From NCBI RefSeq assembly GCF_035784015.1, contig NZ_JALKOW010000002.1: DNA of 64,000 nt, one strand, 5' to 3'. Positions 25,452 through 34,390 of this stretch are shown piece by piece; the stretch's first letter is position 1, and every line of letters starts with the position of its first letter. The translations under genes and the position numbers were made by a program. The DNA comes from Comamonas sp009360615. GTDB taxonomy: Bacteria; Pseudomonadota; Gammaproteobacteria; Burkholderiales; Burkholderiaceae_C. The notes under the pieces were generated by a model, which was not told the DNA's origin, did not search any database, and worked only from the letters and a program-made list of their open reading frames with translations.

Positions 25452-26834
25452 ATGAAGTTAGGAATGGGGGGCCGTTCGCTGGCGGCCCTGGCTGCAGGCG
25501 CGTTGTGGATGGGGGCAGTCTGGGCCAAGGCGACGCCCGATGAACTCGCCCGGCTGGGCAAGTCGTCGACATGCACGGGCGGGGAGAAGGCGGGTACGGC
25601 CAGTGGCGTGCCCGAGTTCACCGGCAAATGGCTGGGCACGCCACCCGGCATCCAGTACAACCCGCATTCGGGCCAGCATCCGGTGGACCCTTATGCCAGT
25701 GAAAAGCCTCTGTTCACGATCACGGCGGAGAATCTGGCTCAGCATGCCGAGCGCCTGACCGAAGGCCAGAAGGCCATGTTTGCCAAATATCCCAGGACCT
25801 ATCGCATTCCGGTCTATCAAGGGCACCGCGACTTCCGCTTTTCGGATGCCGTCTGCGCGGCCGCCAGGAAGAACGCCCAGGACGCCACGATGAATGCCGA
25901 TGGTCTGGGCATCACGGGTGCGGTCAAGGGCGCGCTGCCCTTTCCCTTTCCCAAAAACGGCCTGGAGCTTGCCTTCAACAATCTGCTGCCGTCGCGCGCC
26001 TTCACCGAGCATACGCTGCGTGACAACGCCAATGTGCTCGCCGACGGCAGCATCGTCTGGGGTCGGGCCGACAACCGTGCCTTCAGCCAGATCAACGACC
26101 CGGCCAACGCGGGGCAGCCCCTGAGCAGCCCCATGTCCCAAGGCATGAATGCGGTGAAGCTGCCCGAGCGCGAGAAGGGCGGCGTCAGCGTGGTGTCCGA
26201 GCCGGTGGAGTTCGGCAAGGAAAAGCGCCTGGGCTGGAGCTATGACCCTGGCACACGCCGTGTGCGCCAGATTCCCGAATATGGCTTTGACCAGCCTTTG
26301 TCGGGGACCGGCGGCAAGCTGACCATTGACTCTGATCGCCTGTTCAATGGCTCGCCCGAGCGCTACCACTGGAAGTCACTGGGCAAGAAGGAAGTCTATG
26401 TGCCGGCCAATGCCTACAAGATTCACGGCAGCAGCGTGAAGTATGCCGACCTGCTCAAACCCGGCCATGAAAATCCCGACTACATGCGCTACGAGTTGCG
26501 CCGTGTCTGGGTGCTGGAGGCTTCGCTCAAGGACGGATACCGGCACATGTTCGGCAGGCGCATGCTGTTCCTCGATGAAGATACCGGTCAGGCAGTGATG
26601 AGCGATTACTACGATGCCCGTGGCCAGTTGTGGCTGCAGGCGGTGGTCAATCATTACTACGCCTTCGACGCCAGAATCTGGCATGCGGGCACCAGCTTTT
26701 ATCACGATCTGAATTCCGGTGGCTATGTGGCCTACAACCTGTTCCAGGAGCGCCCCCTGGGGCCTGTGCTGAACAAGGGCAATATGACCGCCGCCATGTT
26801 CACGCCCGAGGCGGCGCGTAACGCCGGCAACTGA
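25452..26834 (+). CDS. DUF1329 exported protein
   Basis: 460 residues from ATG 25452, with GGAGA upstream; an ATG at 25410 would add 14 residues. A signal peptide (SLAALAAGALWMGAVWA) is followed by a mature domain with the DUF1329 pattern: KLTIDSDRLFNGSPERYHWK, KKEVYVPANAYKIH, YELRRVWVLEASLKDGYRHM, RRMLFLDEDTGQ. DUF1329 is a periplasmic LolB/LppX-like lipid-handling fold of unclear role, often found near hydrophobic-compound and steroid catabolism genes. Here it precedes a hydroxysteroid dehydrogenase gene, with a terminator in between. Confidence 0.83.
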   Translation: MKLGMGGRSLAALAAGALWMGAVWAKATPDELARLGKSSTCTGGEKAGTASGVPEFTGKWLGTPPGIQYNPHSGQHPVDPYASEKPLFTITAENLAQHAERLTEGQKAMFAKYPRTYRIPVYQGHRDFRFSDAVCAAARKNAQDATMNADGLGITGAVKGALPFPFPKNGLELAFNNLLPSRAFTEHTLRDNANVLADGSIVWGRADNRAFSQINDPANAGQPLSSPMSQGMNAVKLPEREKGGVSVVSEPVEFGKEKRLGWSYDPGTRRVRQIPEYGFDQPLSGTGGKLTIDSDRLFNGSPERYHWKSLGKKEVYVPANAYKIHGSSVKYADLLKPGHENPDYMRYELRRVWVLEASLKDGYRHMFGRRMLFLDEDTGQAVMSDYYDARGQLWLQAVVNHYYAFDARIWHAGTSFYHDLNSGGYVAYNLFQERPLGPVLNKGNMTAAMFTPEAARNAGN

Positions 26835-26900
26835 GAACCCAGAATCCTTCAGGCAGCACGAGCGGCCGTGTGTGGCTGCAGGCTGTTTGTCGGCCAAGCC

Positions 26901-26924
26901 AGGAGGTGCTTGCGCCTCCTTTTT
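26901..26924 (+). terminator. Intrinsic terminator after the DUF1329 gene
   Basis: AGGAGG (26901-26906) faces CCTCCT (26915-26920) with additional GC pairing inside, followed by a run of five T counting the last base of the stem. It separates the DUF1329 gene from the downstream dehydrogenase gene, whose promoter must lie within the next 60 bases or upstream by read-through. Confidence 0.65.
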
Positions 26925-26982
26925 CTGCGTGGAAGTGGCCAGGCTTTGCCCGTGGCCGGAAAGTACCAGGAGGAGACCGAGG

Positions 26983-27747
26983 ATGACAAATCGTTTGCAG
27001 GGCAAGGTGGCGCTGGTCACCGGGGGCGCCAGTGGCGTGGGGCTGGAGGTGGTGAAGCTGTTTCTCTCCGAAGGAGCCAAGGTTGCATTCAGCGACGTCA
27101 ACGAAGCGGCAGGTCTGCAGCTGGCGGCGGAGCTGGGCGGGCACAGCATGTTTGTCCGCCATGACGTGAGCAGCGAAACGGACTGGAAGCTTGTGATGGC
27201 GGCGGTACAGCAGAGCTTGGGCAGGCTCGATGTGCTGGTCAACAACGCCGGCATCCTGCTGCCGGGCGATATGGAGACAGGGAGCCTGGAGGATTTCAGT
27301 CGTCTGCTCAAGGTCAACGCAGAATCGGTTTTCATCGGCTGTCAGCAGGGCATTGCGGCGATGAAGGAGGCAGGAGGCTCGATCATCAATATGGCCTCGG
27401 TATCGAGCTGGCTGCCCGTGGAGCAATACGCCGGCTATAGCGCCAGCAAGGCCGCCGTGTCGGCACTGACCCGCGCTGCAGCGCTGAACTGCCGCAAGCA
27501 GGGCTACGCGATTCGCGTCAACTCCATTCACCCCGACGGCATCTACACGCCGATGATGCAGGCTTCGCTGCCCAAGGGCGTGAGCCGGGAGATGATCCTG
27601 CATGACCCGGTGCACAACCGCGCCGGACGTGCCTACATGCCCGGGCGCATCGCACAGTTGGTGCTGTTCCTGGCCAGCGACGAGTCGAGCGTCATGAGCG
27701 GTAGCGAGCTGCATGCCGATAACGCGATTCTGGGCATGGGTCTGTAG
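26983..27747 (+). CDS. 3beta/17beta-hydroxysteroid dehydrogenase (short-chain dehydrogenase)
   Basis: 254 residues. NAD-dependent classical SDR: cofactor motif TGGASGVG (residues 13-20), NNAG, catalytic Ser in MASVSSW, Tyr and Lys in YAGYSASKAAV. The sequence is recognisable as the C. testosteroni 3beta/17beta-hydroxysteroid dehydrogenase, of the same length, with the same terminal ESSVMSGSELHADN segment and the IHPDGIYTPMMQASLPKG loop; scattered substitutions from the sequence I remember suggest a related strain or species. The enzyme interconverts 3beta- and 17beta-hydroxyl and keto groups of C19/C21 steroids at the start of steroid breakdown. No other core steroid-ring genes are in the window. 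Confidence 0.92.
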   Translation: MTNRLQGKVALVTGGASGVGLEVVKLFLSEGAKVAFSDVNEAAGLQLAAELGGHSMFVRHDVSSETDWKLVMAAVQQSLGRLDVLVNNAGILLPGDMETGSLEDFSRLLKVNAESVFIGCQQGIAAMKEAGGSIINMASVSSWLPVEQYAGYSASKAAVSALTRAAALNCRKQGYAIRVNSIHPDGIYTPMMQASLPKGVSREMILHDPVHNRAGRAYMPGRIAQLVLFLASDESSVMSGSELHADNAILGMGL

Positions 27748-27778
27748 ATGCCCGCCTGAATCCGGCAGACATTCACCG

Positions 27779-27805
27779 AAGGCCTTGAATCATTTCAAGG
27801 CCTTT
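27779..27805 (+). terminator. Intrinsic terminator
   Basis: AAGGCCTTGAA (27779-27789), loop TCAT, TTCAAGGCCTT (27794-27804), then TTTGTCGTTTT. The same stem core recurs at 36011-36040 in the tRNA region. Confidence 0.8.
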
Positions 27806-27895
27806 GTCGTTTTGCTGGTTAGGATGATGTCGCCGGACGTCGGGCAGGCATGCGTTCAACGTTCAAAATCGATCGAGCTCTGAGAAGGTAGTTTC

Positions 27896-28282
27896 ATGAA
27901 ATTGGGTTACACAATCGTCTATGTCCCTGATGTCTCGGCATCCCTGGACTTCTTTACCCGGGCTTTCGGCATACCGCAGCGCTTTCTCCATGAGTCCGGA
28001 ACGTACGGCGAGCTCGAGACCGGGCAGACGGCGCTGGCATTTGCCGCCCATGAACTGGGTGCGCTGAATTTTCCCGGTGGCCATGTCGAAGCGCACAGTT
28101 CCCCCAGGCCATTGGGGTTCGAAATCGCGCTGGTCACGGAAGATGTCGAGCAGGCCCATCGACGTGCGCTCGATGCCGGCGCTGCCGAGATGGCGGCACC
28201 GACGGCCAAGCCCTGGGGGCAGGTGGTGTCCTATGTGCGTTGCCCCGATGGCTGCGTGGTGGAGCTCTGTACGCCCATGTGA
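27896..28282 (+). CDS. VOC superfamily (glyoxalase/bleomycin resistance) protein
   Basis: 128 residues, one vicinal-oxygen-chelate module pair: GYTIVYVPDVSASLDFFTRAFG, then FAAHE, GFEIALVTEDVEQAHRRALDAGA and the closing SYVRCPDGCVVELCTP, where the final Glu is the usual metal ligand. Members include glyoxalase I, dioxygenases and drug-binding proteins; the specific activity is unknown. Cytoplasmic. Confidence 0.82.
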   Translation: MKLGYTIVYVPDVSASLDFFTRAFGIPQRFLHESGTYGELETGQTALAFAAHELGALNFPGGHVEAHSSPRPLGFEIALVTEDVEQAHRRALDAGAAEMAAPTAKPWGQVVSYVRCPDGCVVELCTPM

Positions 28283-28719
28283 GCCTGAGCCCAAGAGGCG
28301 GCGGGACTGCGCGAAGGGCCCGGGGCCGGTCGCGCAAATCGCGCCGTCGCGTGGCCTGGGTCGGGCTCCAGTCATGATGCGAAGCGCAGAAGCGAGATGA
28401 TTGTGCGGGCCGCCTGGCGGCTCGGAGGGGACAGTCACGCGCGAGCGGTGCCGTCTGCCGTTTCCGCGTGGAGGCGAGGCCTTCGATCGCTTTCAACGAT
28501 GCCTGGATCAGACATTGCTCGGATGGACTCGCTGTGCCCTTGCAAACGGGGAAGCCCGGTTGGCGCGATGGTCTGGTGCTTTGGTGCTTCCGGCATGGCT
28601 GGCGGTCCGGGTTGAATGCGGGCCCGGTCCGGCGGGACGGTCAACGCCGTACAGACCCAGGATGCCCCGGCGCAGAGGCTCCGGTGCCCGCGGGCCTCGG
28701 CAAGTCCGGGCGAGGGCGG
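28283..28719. other. 437-base stretch without a recognisable gene
   Basis: This lies between the two VOC genes. Short open frames exist on both strands but none has a good ribosome site or family resemblance. A frame around 28468-28620 (RPSIAFNDAWIRHC then WRDGLVLWCFRHGW) looks vaguely protein-like and could be decayed coding sequence, but I cannot identify it. Confidence 0.4.
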
Positions 28720-29112
28720 CTAGGCCGTCTCCGAGATCTCGATGAGGTTCAGGTCGGGGTCACGCACATAGATGGAGCGGATTTTTGATGTGGCACCGGT
28801 GCGCAGCACAGGGCCTTCGGCAATGGGAACCGACATCTGCTCCAGGCGTTTGATGACCTCGTCCAGTGGCACCGAGGCCAGAAAGCACAGGTCCAGGGCC
28901 CCGGGCGTCGGCGTGTGGGCCTTGGGTTCGAACTCGCGCCCTTTCACATGCAGATTGATCTTCTGCTGGCCGAAGGCAAAGGCCTTGCGCTCCACGGGCG
29001 GGGTGCCGCCGATGAAGGACTCCAGTCGCATGCCCAGGACTTCGGTGTAGAAGTGTATGCATTGGGCTTCGTTGGCCGTGGTGAGAACCAGGTGGTCGAG
29101 GTGACTGATCAT
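28720..29112 (-). CDS. VOC superfamily protein
   Basis: 130 residues starting MISHLDHLVLTTANEAQ, the conventional start for this group; an in-frame ATG at 29154 would add 14 residues. Continues with FYTEVLGMRLESF, ALDLCFLASVPLDEVIKRLEQ and SIYVRDPDLNLIEISE, giving metal-ligand candidates His (DHL), His and Glu (IEIS). Resembles the virulence/dioxygenase-like VOC group. Function unknown. Confidence 0.82.
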   Translation of the reverse strand: MISHLDHLVLTTANEAQCIHFYTEVLGMRLESFIGGTPPVERKAFAFGQQKINLHVKGREFEPKAHTPTPGALDLCFLASVPLDEVIKRLEQMSVPIAEGPVLRTGATSKIRSIYVRDPDLNLIEISETA

Positions 29113-29241
29113 GACAAGGCTACTGTCCGGTTGTGAAAACGAGTGTGAAGGCACGCGCGCTCGGGTTGCAGGGCCGCAGCATGACCAGGGCGCAACTGGA
29201 GGCCTACATCGCCGTTAGGGCTGCAGTCAGGGTCGATTGTG

Positions 29242-29805
29242 TCAGGCTGCCGCCGTTCCGTCCTGGCGCATGATCCCCTGCAAAAATGCCTGCTCTGCAA
29301 GCTGTGCCAGCGGGGCACGAGGGATGCGACCGCGGCGCTCTCCATCGATGAGTGCGATCACGGTTCCCAGCCATAACTCGGTCAGCGTTGCGGCACTGAA
29401 ATCGATGCGGAACACGCCTTCCTGTTGGCCGCGCAGGAAAAAAGCGTCGACCTTGGGTTCCCAGATCGCATTTTCCTCCATGGGTTTTTCGACTTCGTTC
29501 CAGTAGTAGGTCAGGAACAGCGTGAATTCGCGATGTTCCAGATGCTTGGCATTGAGGCGCTTGAGTGCTTCGAGTACCGGGCCTTCCTCGATACGGGCTT
29601 CGTCCAGTGCTTCGTCCAGCGTGCGCAGGCTTTGCTCCAGCAGTCGCTTGATCAGCAGATCGCGCGTGGGGCAGAAACGGTAGAGCGTGGCCTTGCTGAT
29701 GCCAATGGCCTTGGCCAGCTCCTGGAGCGTGGCACGCGGGTGGTTGACCAGGGCCAGGGCCAATGGGGGGAGGATTGCTGTGTTGTCGTGGGGGGCTGTT
29801 GTCAT
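29242..29805 (-). CDS. TetR family transcriptional regulator
   Basis: 187 residues. The N-terminal helix-turn-helix reads ATLQELAKAIGISKATLYRFCPTRDLLI, typical of TetR proteins; the C-terminal part is a helical ligand-binding domain (EFTLFLTYYWNEVEKPMEEN). It is divergent from the RND efflux operon, with an 18-bp palindrome in between, so it is probably the operon's repressor, released by a pump substrate. Confidence 0.88.
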   Translation of the reverse strand: MTTAPHDNTAILPPLALALVNHPRATLQELAKAIGISKATLYRFCPTRDLLIKRLLEQSLRTLDEALDEARIEEGPVLEALKRLNAKHLEHREFTLFLTYYWNEVEKPMEENAIWEPKVDAFFLRGQQEGVFRIDFSAATLTELWLGTVIALIDGERRGRIPRAPLAQLAEQAFLQGIMRQDGTAAA

Positions 29806-29842
29806 TCGTAGCTCCGGTTGGGGCGGATACGGATGAGCCTAT

Positions 29843-29852
29843 TTTGATTCAA
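29843..29852 (+). promoter_or_regulatory. Possible half operator, TTTGATTCAA
   Basis: Repeats one arm of the palindrome at 29925-29942 and lies 38 bases upstream of the TetR gene start. It could let the regulator control its own gene. Confidence 0.4.
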
Positions 29853-29924
29853 CCAGCGAGTCTAAAAGCAATAGCTGGCAACTTTACACGCCAGCAAAAT
29901 ATCAAGAATCAATATAAGTCTTAA

Positions 29925-29942
29925 TGAATCAAATTTGATTCA
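29925..29942. promoter_or_regulatory. Probable TetR operator
   Basis: TGAATCAAATTTGATTCA is a perfect 18-bp palindrome, 56 bases ahead of the adaptor start codon and in the divergent promoter region. Its length and symmetry fit a TetR-dimer site. Confidence 0.7.
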
Positions 29943-29998
29943 AAAAACTTTTTCGTGCATCATGCGCGTCTTTCAAGATTTGACAAGACTCAAAAGCC

Positions 29999-31192
29999 AT
30001 GAAGACGAAAAGCCAGAATGTGCGTGCCTGGCCGGCCCTGGCCGCATTGGCGGCCGCAATGATGTTGAGCGGTTGCATACAGTCGGAAGCGGGTGGCCAG
30101 CCTCAGGAGCTGCCGCAGGTGGATGTGGTGACCGTCAAGCCCAGGGCGCTGAGCCTCAGCGCTGAACTGCCCGGGCGGATCGAGCCTGTGCGCGTGGCCG
30201 AGGTGCGTGCGCGTGTGCCGGGTATCGTGCTGAGCCGCCATTTCAAGGAGGGCGCTGACGTGAAGGCTGGCGAGGTGCTGTTCAGCATCGACCCGGCGCC
30301 GCTGCGCGCTGCGCTGTCGCGGGCTCGGGGCGAGCTGGCGCGCGCCGAGGCTGCGCTGTCGGAAGCGCAGTCCGTGGTGCGCCGTTACGAACCGCTGGTG
30401 GCGCAGGAAGCCGTGAGCCGCCAGGATTTCGACAGCGCCAAGGCTGCGCTGCACAGTGCCATGGCCACGCGTCAATCGGCTCAGGCCGAAGTGGAGGCGG
30501 CACGCCTGAACCTGGAGTATGCGACGGTGAAAGCTCCGATCGCCGGCCGCATCGGCCGTGCCCTGGTGACTGAAGGTGCCCTGGTTGGCCAGGGGGAAGC
30601 GACAGCGATGGCGGTGATCCAGCAGCTGGACCCCGTCTACGCCGATTTTCGCCAGCCTGCCGCGTCGGCTACGCGCTGGCGTGCCCAGCAGCTGCAGGGC
30701 CAGTCGCCACGCAGCACTTCGGTGACGCTGGTGGCTGACGGTCTGGATCAGAAACGCCAGGGACGGATGCTGTTCTCGGATGTGACGGTGGATCGCGGTA
30801 CCGGCCAGCTGGCGCTGCGCGGTGAGTTTCCCAACCAGGATGGCTTGCTGCTGCCCGGCATGTATGTGCGCGTGACCCTGGGTCTGGGCGAGGATCCTGC
30901 GGCCATTCTCGTGCCGCAGCGCGCGGTGCAGCGCGGCGCCGACGGATTGGCCCATGTGCTGGTGCTCGACGAGCAGAACAGGGTGCAGTCCCAGACGGTG
31001 CGCACCGGTGCCATGTACGGCTCCGACTGGCATATCACCGAGGGCCTCAAGGAAAACGCCCGAGTGGTGGTCGGAGGCCTTGCGGCGGCCGTACCCGGCA
31101 CCAAGGTGCAGATCCGGGCGGCCGCTGCAGCTGAAGCTGGCGTCGTCAAAGACGCTGAAGCCGCTTCAAAAAAAATGAGCAATATGCGCTGA
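29999..31192 (+). CDS. RND efflux periplasmic adaptor lipoprotein
   Basis: 397 residues. Lipobox LSGC with Cys26 after a hydrophobic signal. Then the membrane-fusion-protein pattern: ELPGRIEPVRVAEVRARVPGIV, lipoyl half motifs, a coiled-coil hairpin (ALSRARGELARAEAALSEA), ATVKAPIAGRIGRAL, and the beta-barrel segment QLDPVYADFRQ. Links the inner-membrane pump to the outer-membrane channel, as in AcrA/MexA. First gene of the operon; 48 bases before the pump gene. Confidence 0.92.
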   Translation: MKTKSQNVRAWPALAALAAAMMLSGCIQSEAGGQPQELPQVDVVTVKPRALSLSAELPGRIEPVRVAEVRARVPGIVLSRHFKEGADVKAGEVLFSIDPAPLRAALSRARGELARAEAALSEAQSVVRRYEPLVAQEAVSRQDFDSAKAALHSAMATRQSAQAEVEAARLNLEYATVKAPIAGRIGRALVTEGALVGQGEATAMAVIQQLDPVYADFRQPAASATRWRAQQLQGQSPRSTSVTLVADGLDQKRQGRMLFSDVTVDRGTGQLALRGEFPNQDGLLLPGMYVRVTLGLGEDPAAILVPQRAVQRGADGLAHVLVLDEQNRVQSQTVRTGAMYGSDWHITEGLKENARVVVGGLAAAVPGTKVQIRAAAAAEAGVVKDAEAASKKMSNMR

Positions 31193-31240
31193 TTCTGAAA
31201 GCGCTGAATGCCAAAAAAGACAAGCCTTACTCAAGGATAG

Positions 31241-34200
31241 ATGATGTCCCGGTTTTTTATTGATCGCCCCAAGCTGGCCTGGGTGGTTGCGATCTTCATC
31301 CTGCTGGCCGGCCTGCTGGCGATCCCGGCCTTGCCTGTGGCGCAGTTTCCCAATGTGGCGCCGCCGCAAATCTCCATCTCGGCCACCTATCCGGGGGCGT
31401 CAGCCACCACGGTGATGGAATCGGTGACCAGCGTCATCGAAGAGGAGCTCAACGGCACCAAGGGGCTGCTGTACTTCGACTCGTCCAGCGGCGCCACGGG
31501 CCTGGCTGAAATCACGGCCACCTTTGCACCGGGCACCGATCCCGCACTGGCCCAGGTCGAGGTACAGAACCGGATCAAGAAGGCCGAGGCCAGGCTGCCC
31601 GCCTCGGTGATGCAGATGGGCTTGCAGGTCGAGCAGGCCAGCGCCAACTTCCTGCTGATCTATTCGCTGACCTACAAGGGCGACGACAGCGGCAAGAACG
31701 AGGTCAGGCTGTCCGACTATGCGGTGCGCAACATCAACAACGAGATCCGCCGCGTGCCCGGCGTGGGCAAGGTGCAGTACTTCGGCGCCGATGTGGCCAT
31801 GCGGGTCTGGGTCGATCCGCAGAAGCTGCTGGGCTACGGCCTGTCGGTGGCGGACGTGAATGCGGCCATTGCCGCGCAGAATGCCCAGGTGCCGGCGGGC
31901 AGCTTCGGCAGCCAGCCCGGATCGTCCGAGCAGGAGCTCAGCGCCACGATCGCCGTCAAGGGCACGCTGAGCTCACCCGAGGAGTTCGGCCAGATCGTGC
32001 TGCAGGCCAGGGACGATGGCTCGGCCGTGCACCTGGCCGATGTGGCGCGTCTCGAAGTCGGTCAGCTCGATTACAGCTTCGCCTCGCGCGAGGACGGCCA
32101 CAAAGGAGTGGCGGCCGCCGTGCAACTGGCACCTGGTGCCAATGCGATGCAGACCGCCAAGGCGGTCAAGGCGAGGCTAGCCGAGCTGTCGCAGAGCTTC
32201 CCGGACGATATTCAGTACGCCGTGCCCTACGACACCTCGCGCTTTGTGGAAGTCGCCATCGGCAAGGTGATCCAGACCCTGGTCGAGGCCGTGGTGTTGG
32301 TGTTCCTGGTGATGTGGCTGTTCCTGCAGAATCTGCGCTATACGCTGATTCCCACCATCGTGGTCCCGGTGTGTCTGGCCGGTACCCTGGCGGTGATGTA
32401 TGCGCTGGGCTTCTCGGTCAATATGATGACCATGTTCGGCATGGTGCTGGCCATCGGCATTCTGGTCGACGATGCCATTGTGGTGGTGGAGAACGTGGAG
32501 CGCATCATGGCCGAGGAGGGCCTCTCCCCGCTGGCTGCCACGGTGAAGGCCATGCAGCAGGTCTCGGGGGCCATCGTCGGCATCACGCTGGTGCTGGTGG
32601 CCGTGTTCCTGCCCCTGGCCTTCATGAGTGGCTCGGTGGGCGTGATCTACCGTCAGTTCTCGCTGTCGCTGGCGGTCTCCATCCTGTTCTCGGGCCTGCT
32701 GGCGCTGACCTTCACGCCGGCACTGTGCGCCACACTGCTCAAGCCTGTTGCCGAGGATCACCATGCGGAAAAGAAAGGCCTATTCGGCTGGTTCAACCGC
32801 CACTTTGCCAAGCTGACCGAGCGCTTTTCGCTGCTCAACCAGCGCCTGGTCAGGCGCACGGGCCGCTATATGCTGATCTATGCGGCCATCGTGGGCGGGC
32901 TGGGCTTTGCCTATACGCGCATGCCCGAGTCCTTTGTGCCTTACGAAGACATGGGCTACTACATCGTCAGCGTGCAACTGCCTCCTGGTGCAACTGAAGC
33001 CCGTACTGAGGCCGTGGTGCGCGGCATGGAAGCCTATGTGCAAAGCCGCCCCGCGACGGCCCAGGCCGAGTTCCTGATGGGCTACAGCTTTTCGGGCATG
33101 GGGCAGAACGCGGCCATGGCCTTCGTCACGCTCAAGGACTGGTCCTTGCGTGGCAAGGGTCAGGCGTCGTGGGACGAGGTCCAGGCCTTCAATCAGCGCT
33201 TCGGCAGTCTGTCCGATGGTGCGGCCATGGCGGTGGACCCGCCACCCATCGACGGCCTGGGCAATTCCGGCGGCTTTGCGCTGCGTCTTCAGGATCGCGC
33301 CAATCTGGGCCGCGAGGCCCTGGTTGCCGCGCGCGACGAACTGCTGAAGAAGGCCAATGCCTCGCCGGTGATCGCCTACGCGATGATGGAAAACCTCGAA
33401 GATGCGCCGCAGCTGCGCCTGGACATCGACCGGCGCAAGGCCCAGGCCCAGGGCGTGAGCTTCGCGAGCATCAGTGCCGTGCTGTCCACGGCCTATGGCT
33501 CGGCCGTGATCAACGAGTTTCCGAATGCCGGGCGCCTGCAGCGTGTGGTGGTGCAGGCCGACACGGCCGCGCGCATGACGCCCGAAGCCCTGCTGCGCCT
33601 GTATGTGCCCAATGCCCAGGGCGAGCAGGTGCCGCTGGCCTCGTTTGCCAGTGTGGAGTGGGAGCAGGGGCCGGTGCAGATCTCGCGCTACAACGGCTAC
33701 CCGGCCTTCCGTATCGCGGGGGACGCCAAGCCCGGCCACACCACGGGTGAGGCCATGGCCGAGCTCGAACGCATACTGGGCGAGATGCCGCGCGGCATAG
33801 GCTACGAGTGGACGGCACTGTCCTATCAGGAAAAGGCCGCTGGCGCACAGGCCCCCAAGCTGTTCGCATTGGCCATCGTGGTGGTGTTCCTGCTGCTCGT
33901 GGCCCTGTACGAAAGCTGGAGCATTCCCGCAGCCGTGATGCTGATCGTGCCCATAGGCGCGCTGGGCTCGGTGCTGGCCACTTCGGCGCTGGGTCTCTCC
34001 AACGACGTGTACTTCAAGGTCGGTCTGATCACCATCATCGGCCTGGCGGCCAAGAACGCCATCCTGATCGTGGAGTTTGCCAAGGACCTGCACGAGCGTG
34101 GCCATTCGCTGGCGGAGGCCGCATTGCAGGCAGCCCGTTTGCGCTTCCGTCCCATCGTGATGACTTCGCTGGCCTTCATCCTGGGGGTGGTGCCGCTGGC

Positions 34201-34390
34201 GCTGGCCACGGGGGCGGGTGCCTCCAGCCAGGCCGCCATCGGTGTCGGCGTGATCGGCGGCATGCTCAGCGCGACCTTGCTGGGCGTGCTGTTCGTGCCC
34301 ATCTTCTTTGTCTTCGTGCTTTCGCTGCGGCACAAGCGCCGCGCGGTGCCTCAGGAAAAAAATACAGACTACGAAGGAGAATCCGCATGA
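31241..34390 (+). CDS. RND multidrug efflux transporter, inner-membrane pump
   Basis: 1049 residues, normal for the HAE1 (AcrB/MexB) family. N-terminal FFIDRPKLAWVVAIFILLAG; transmembrane helix 4 with the proton-relay pair in GILVDDAIVVVENVERIM; two large periplasmic loops; helix 10 with GLAAKNAILIVEFAKDL, which contains the conserved Lys. Uses the proton gradient to export hydrophobic or amphiphilic compounds. Its stop overlaps the next gene's start by ATGA. Substrate range cannot be deduced. Confidence 0.95.
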   Translation: MMSRFFIDRPKLAWVVAIFILLAGLLAIPALPVAQFPNVAPPQISISATYPGASATTVMESVTSVIEEELNGTKGLLYFDSSSGATGLAEITATFAPGTDPALAQVEVQNRIKKAEARLPASVMQMGLQVEQASANFLLIYSLTYKGDDSGKNEVRLSDYAVRNINNEIRRVPGVGKVQYFGADVAMRVWVDPQKLLGYGLSVADVNAAIAAQNAQVPAGSFGSQPGSSEQELSATIAVKGTLSSPEEFGQIVLQARDDGSAVHLADVARLEVGQLDYSFASREDGHKGVAAAVQLAPGANAMQTAKAVKARLAELSQSFPDDIQYAVPYDTSRFVEVAIGKVIQTLVEAVVLVFLVMWLFLQNLRYTLIPTIVVPVCLAGTLAVMYALGFSVNMMTMFGMVLAIGILVDDAIVVVENVERIMAEEGLSPLAATVKAMQQVSGAIVGITLVLVAVFLPLAFMSGSVGVIYRQFSLSLAVSILFSGLLALTFTPALCATLLKPVAEDHHAEKKGLFGWFNRHFAKLTERFSLLNQRLVRRTGRYMLIYAAIVGGLGFAYTRMPESFVPYEDMGYYIVSVQLPPGATEARTEAVVRGMEAYVQSRPATAQAEFLMGYSFSGMGQNAAMAFVTLKDWSLRGKGQASWDEVQAFNQRFGSLSDGAAMAVDPPPIDGLGNSGGFALRLQDRANLGREALVAARDELLKKANASPVIAYAMMENLEDAPQLRLDIDRRKAQAQGVSFASISAVLSTAYGSAVINEFPNAGRLQRVVVQADTAARMTPEALLRLYVPNAQGEQVPLASFASVEWEQGPVQISRYNGYPAFRIAGDAKPGHTTGEAMAELERILGEMPRGIGYEWTALSYQEKAAGAQAPKLFALAIVVVFLLLVALYESWSIPAAVMLIVPIGALGSVLATSALGLSNDVYFKVGLITIIGLAAKNAILIVEFAKDLHERGHSLAEAALQAARLRFRPIVMTSLAFILGVVPLALATGAGASSQAAIGVGVIGGMLSATLLGVLFVPIFFVFVLSLRHKRRAVPQEKNTDYEGESA

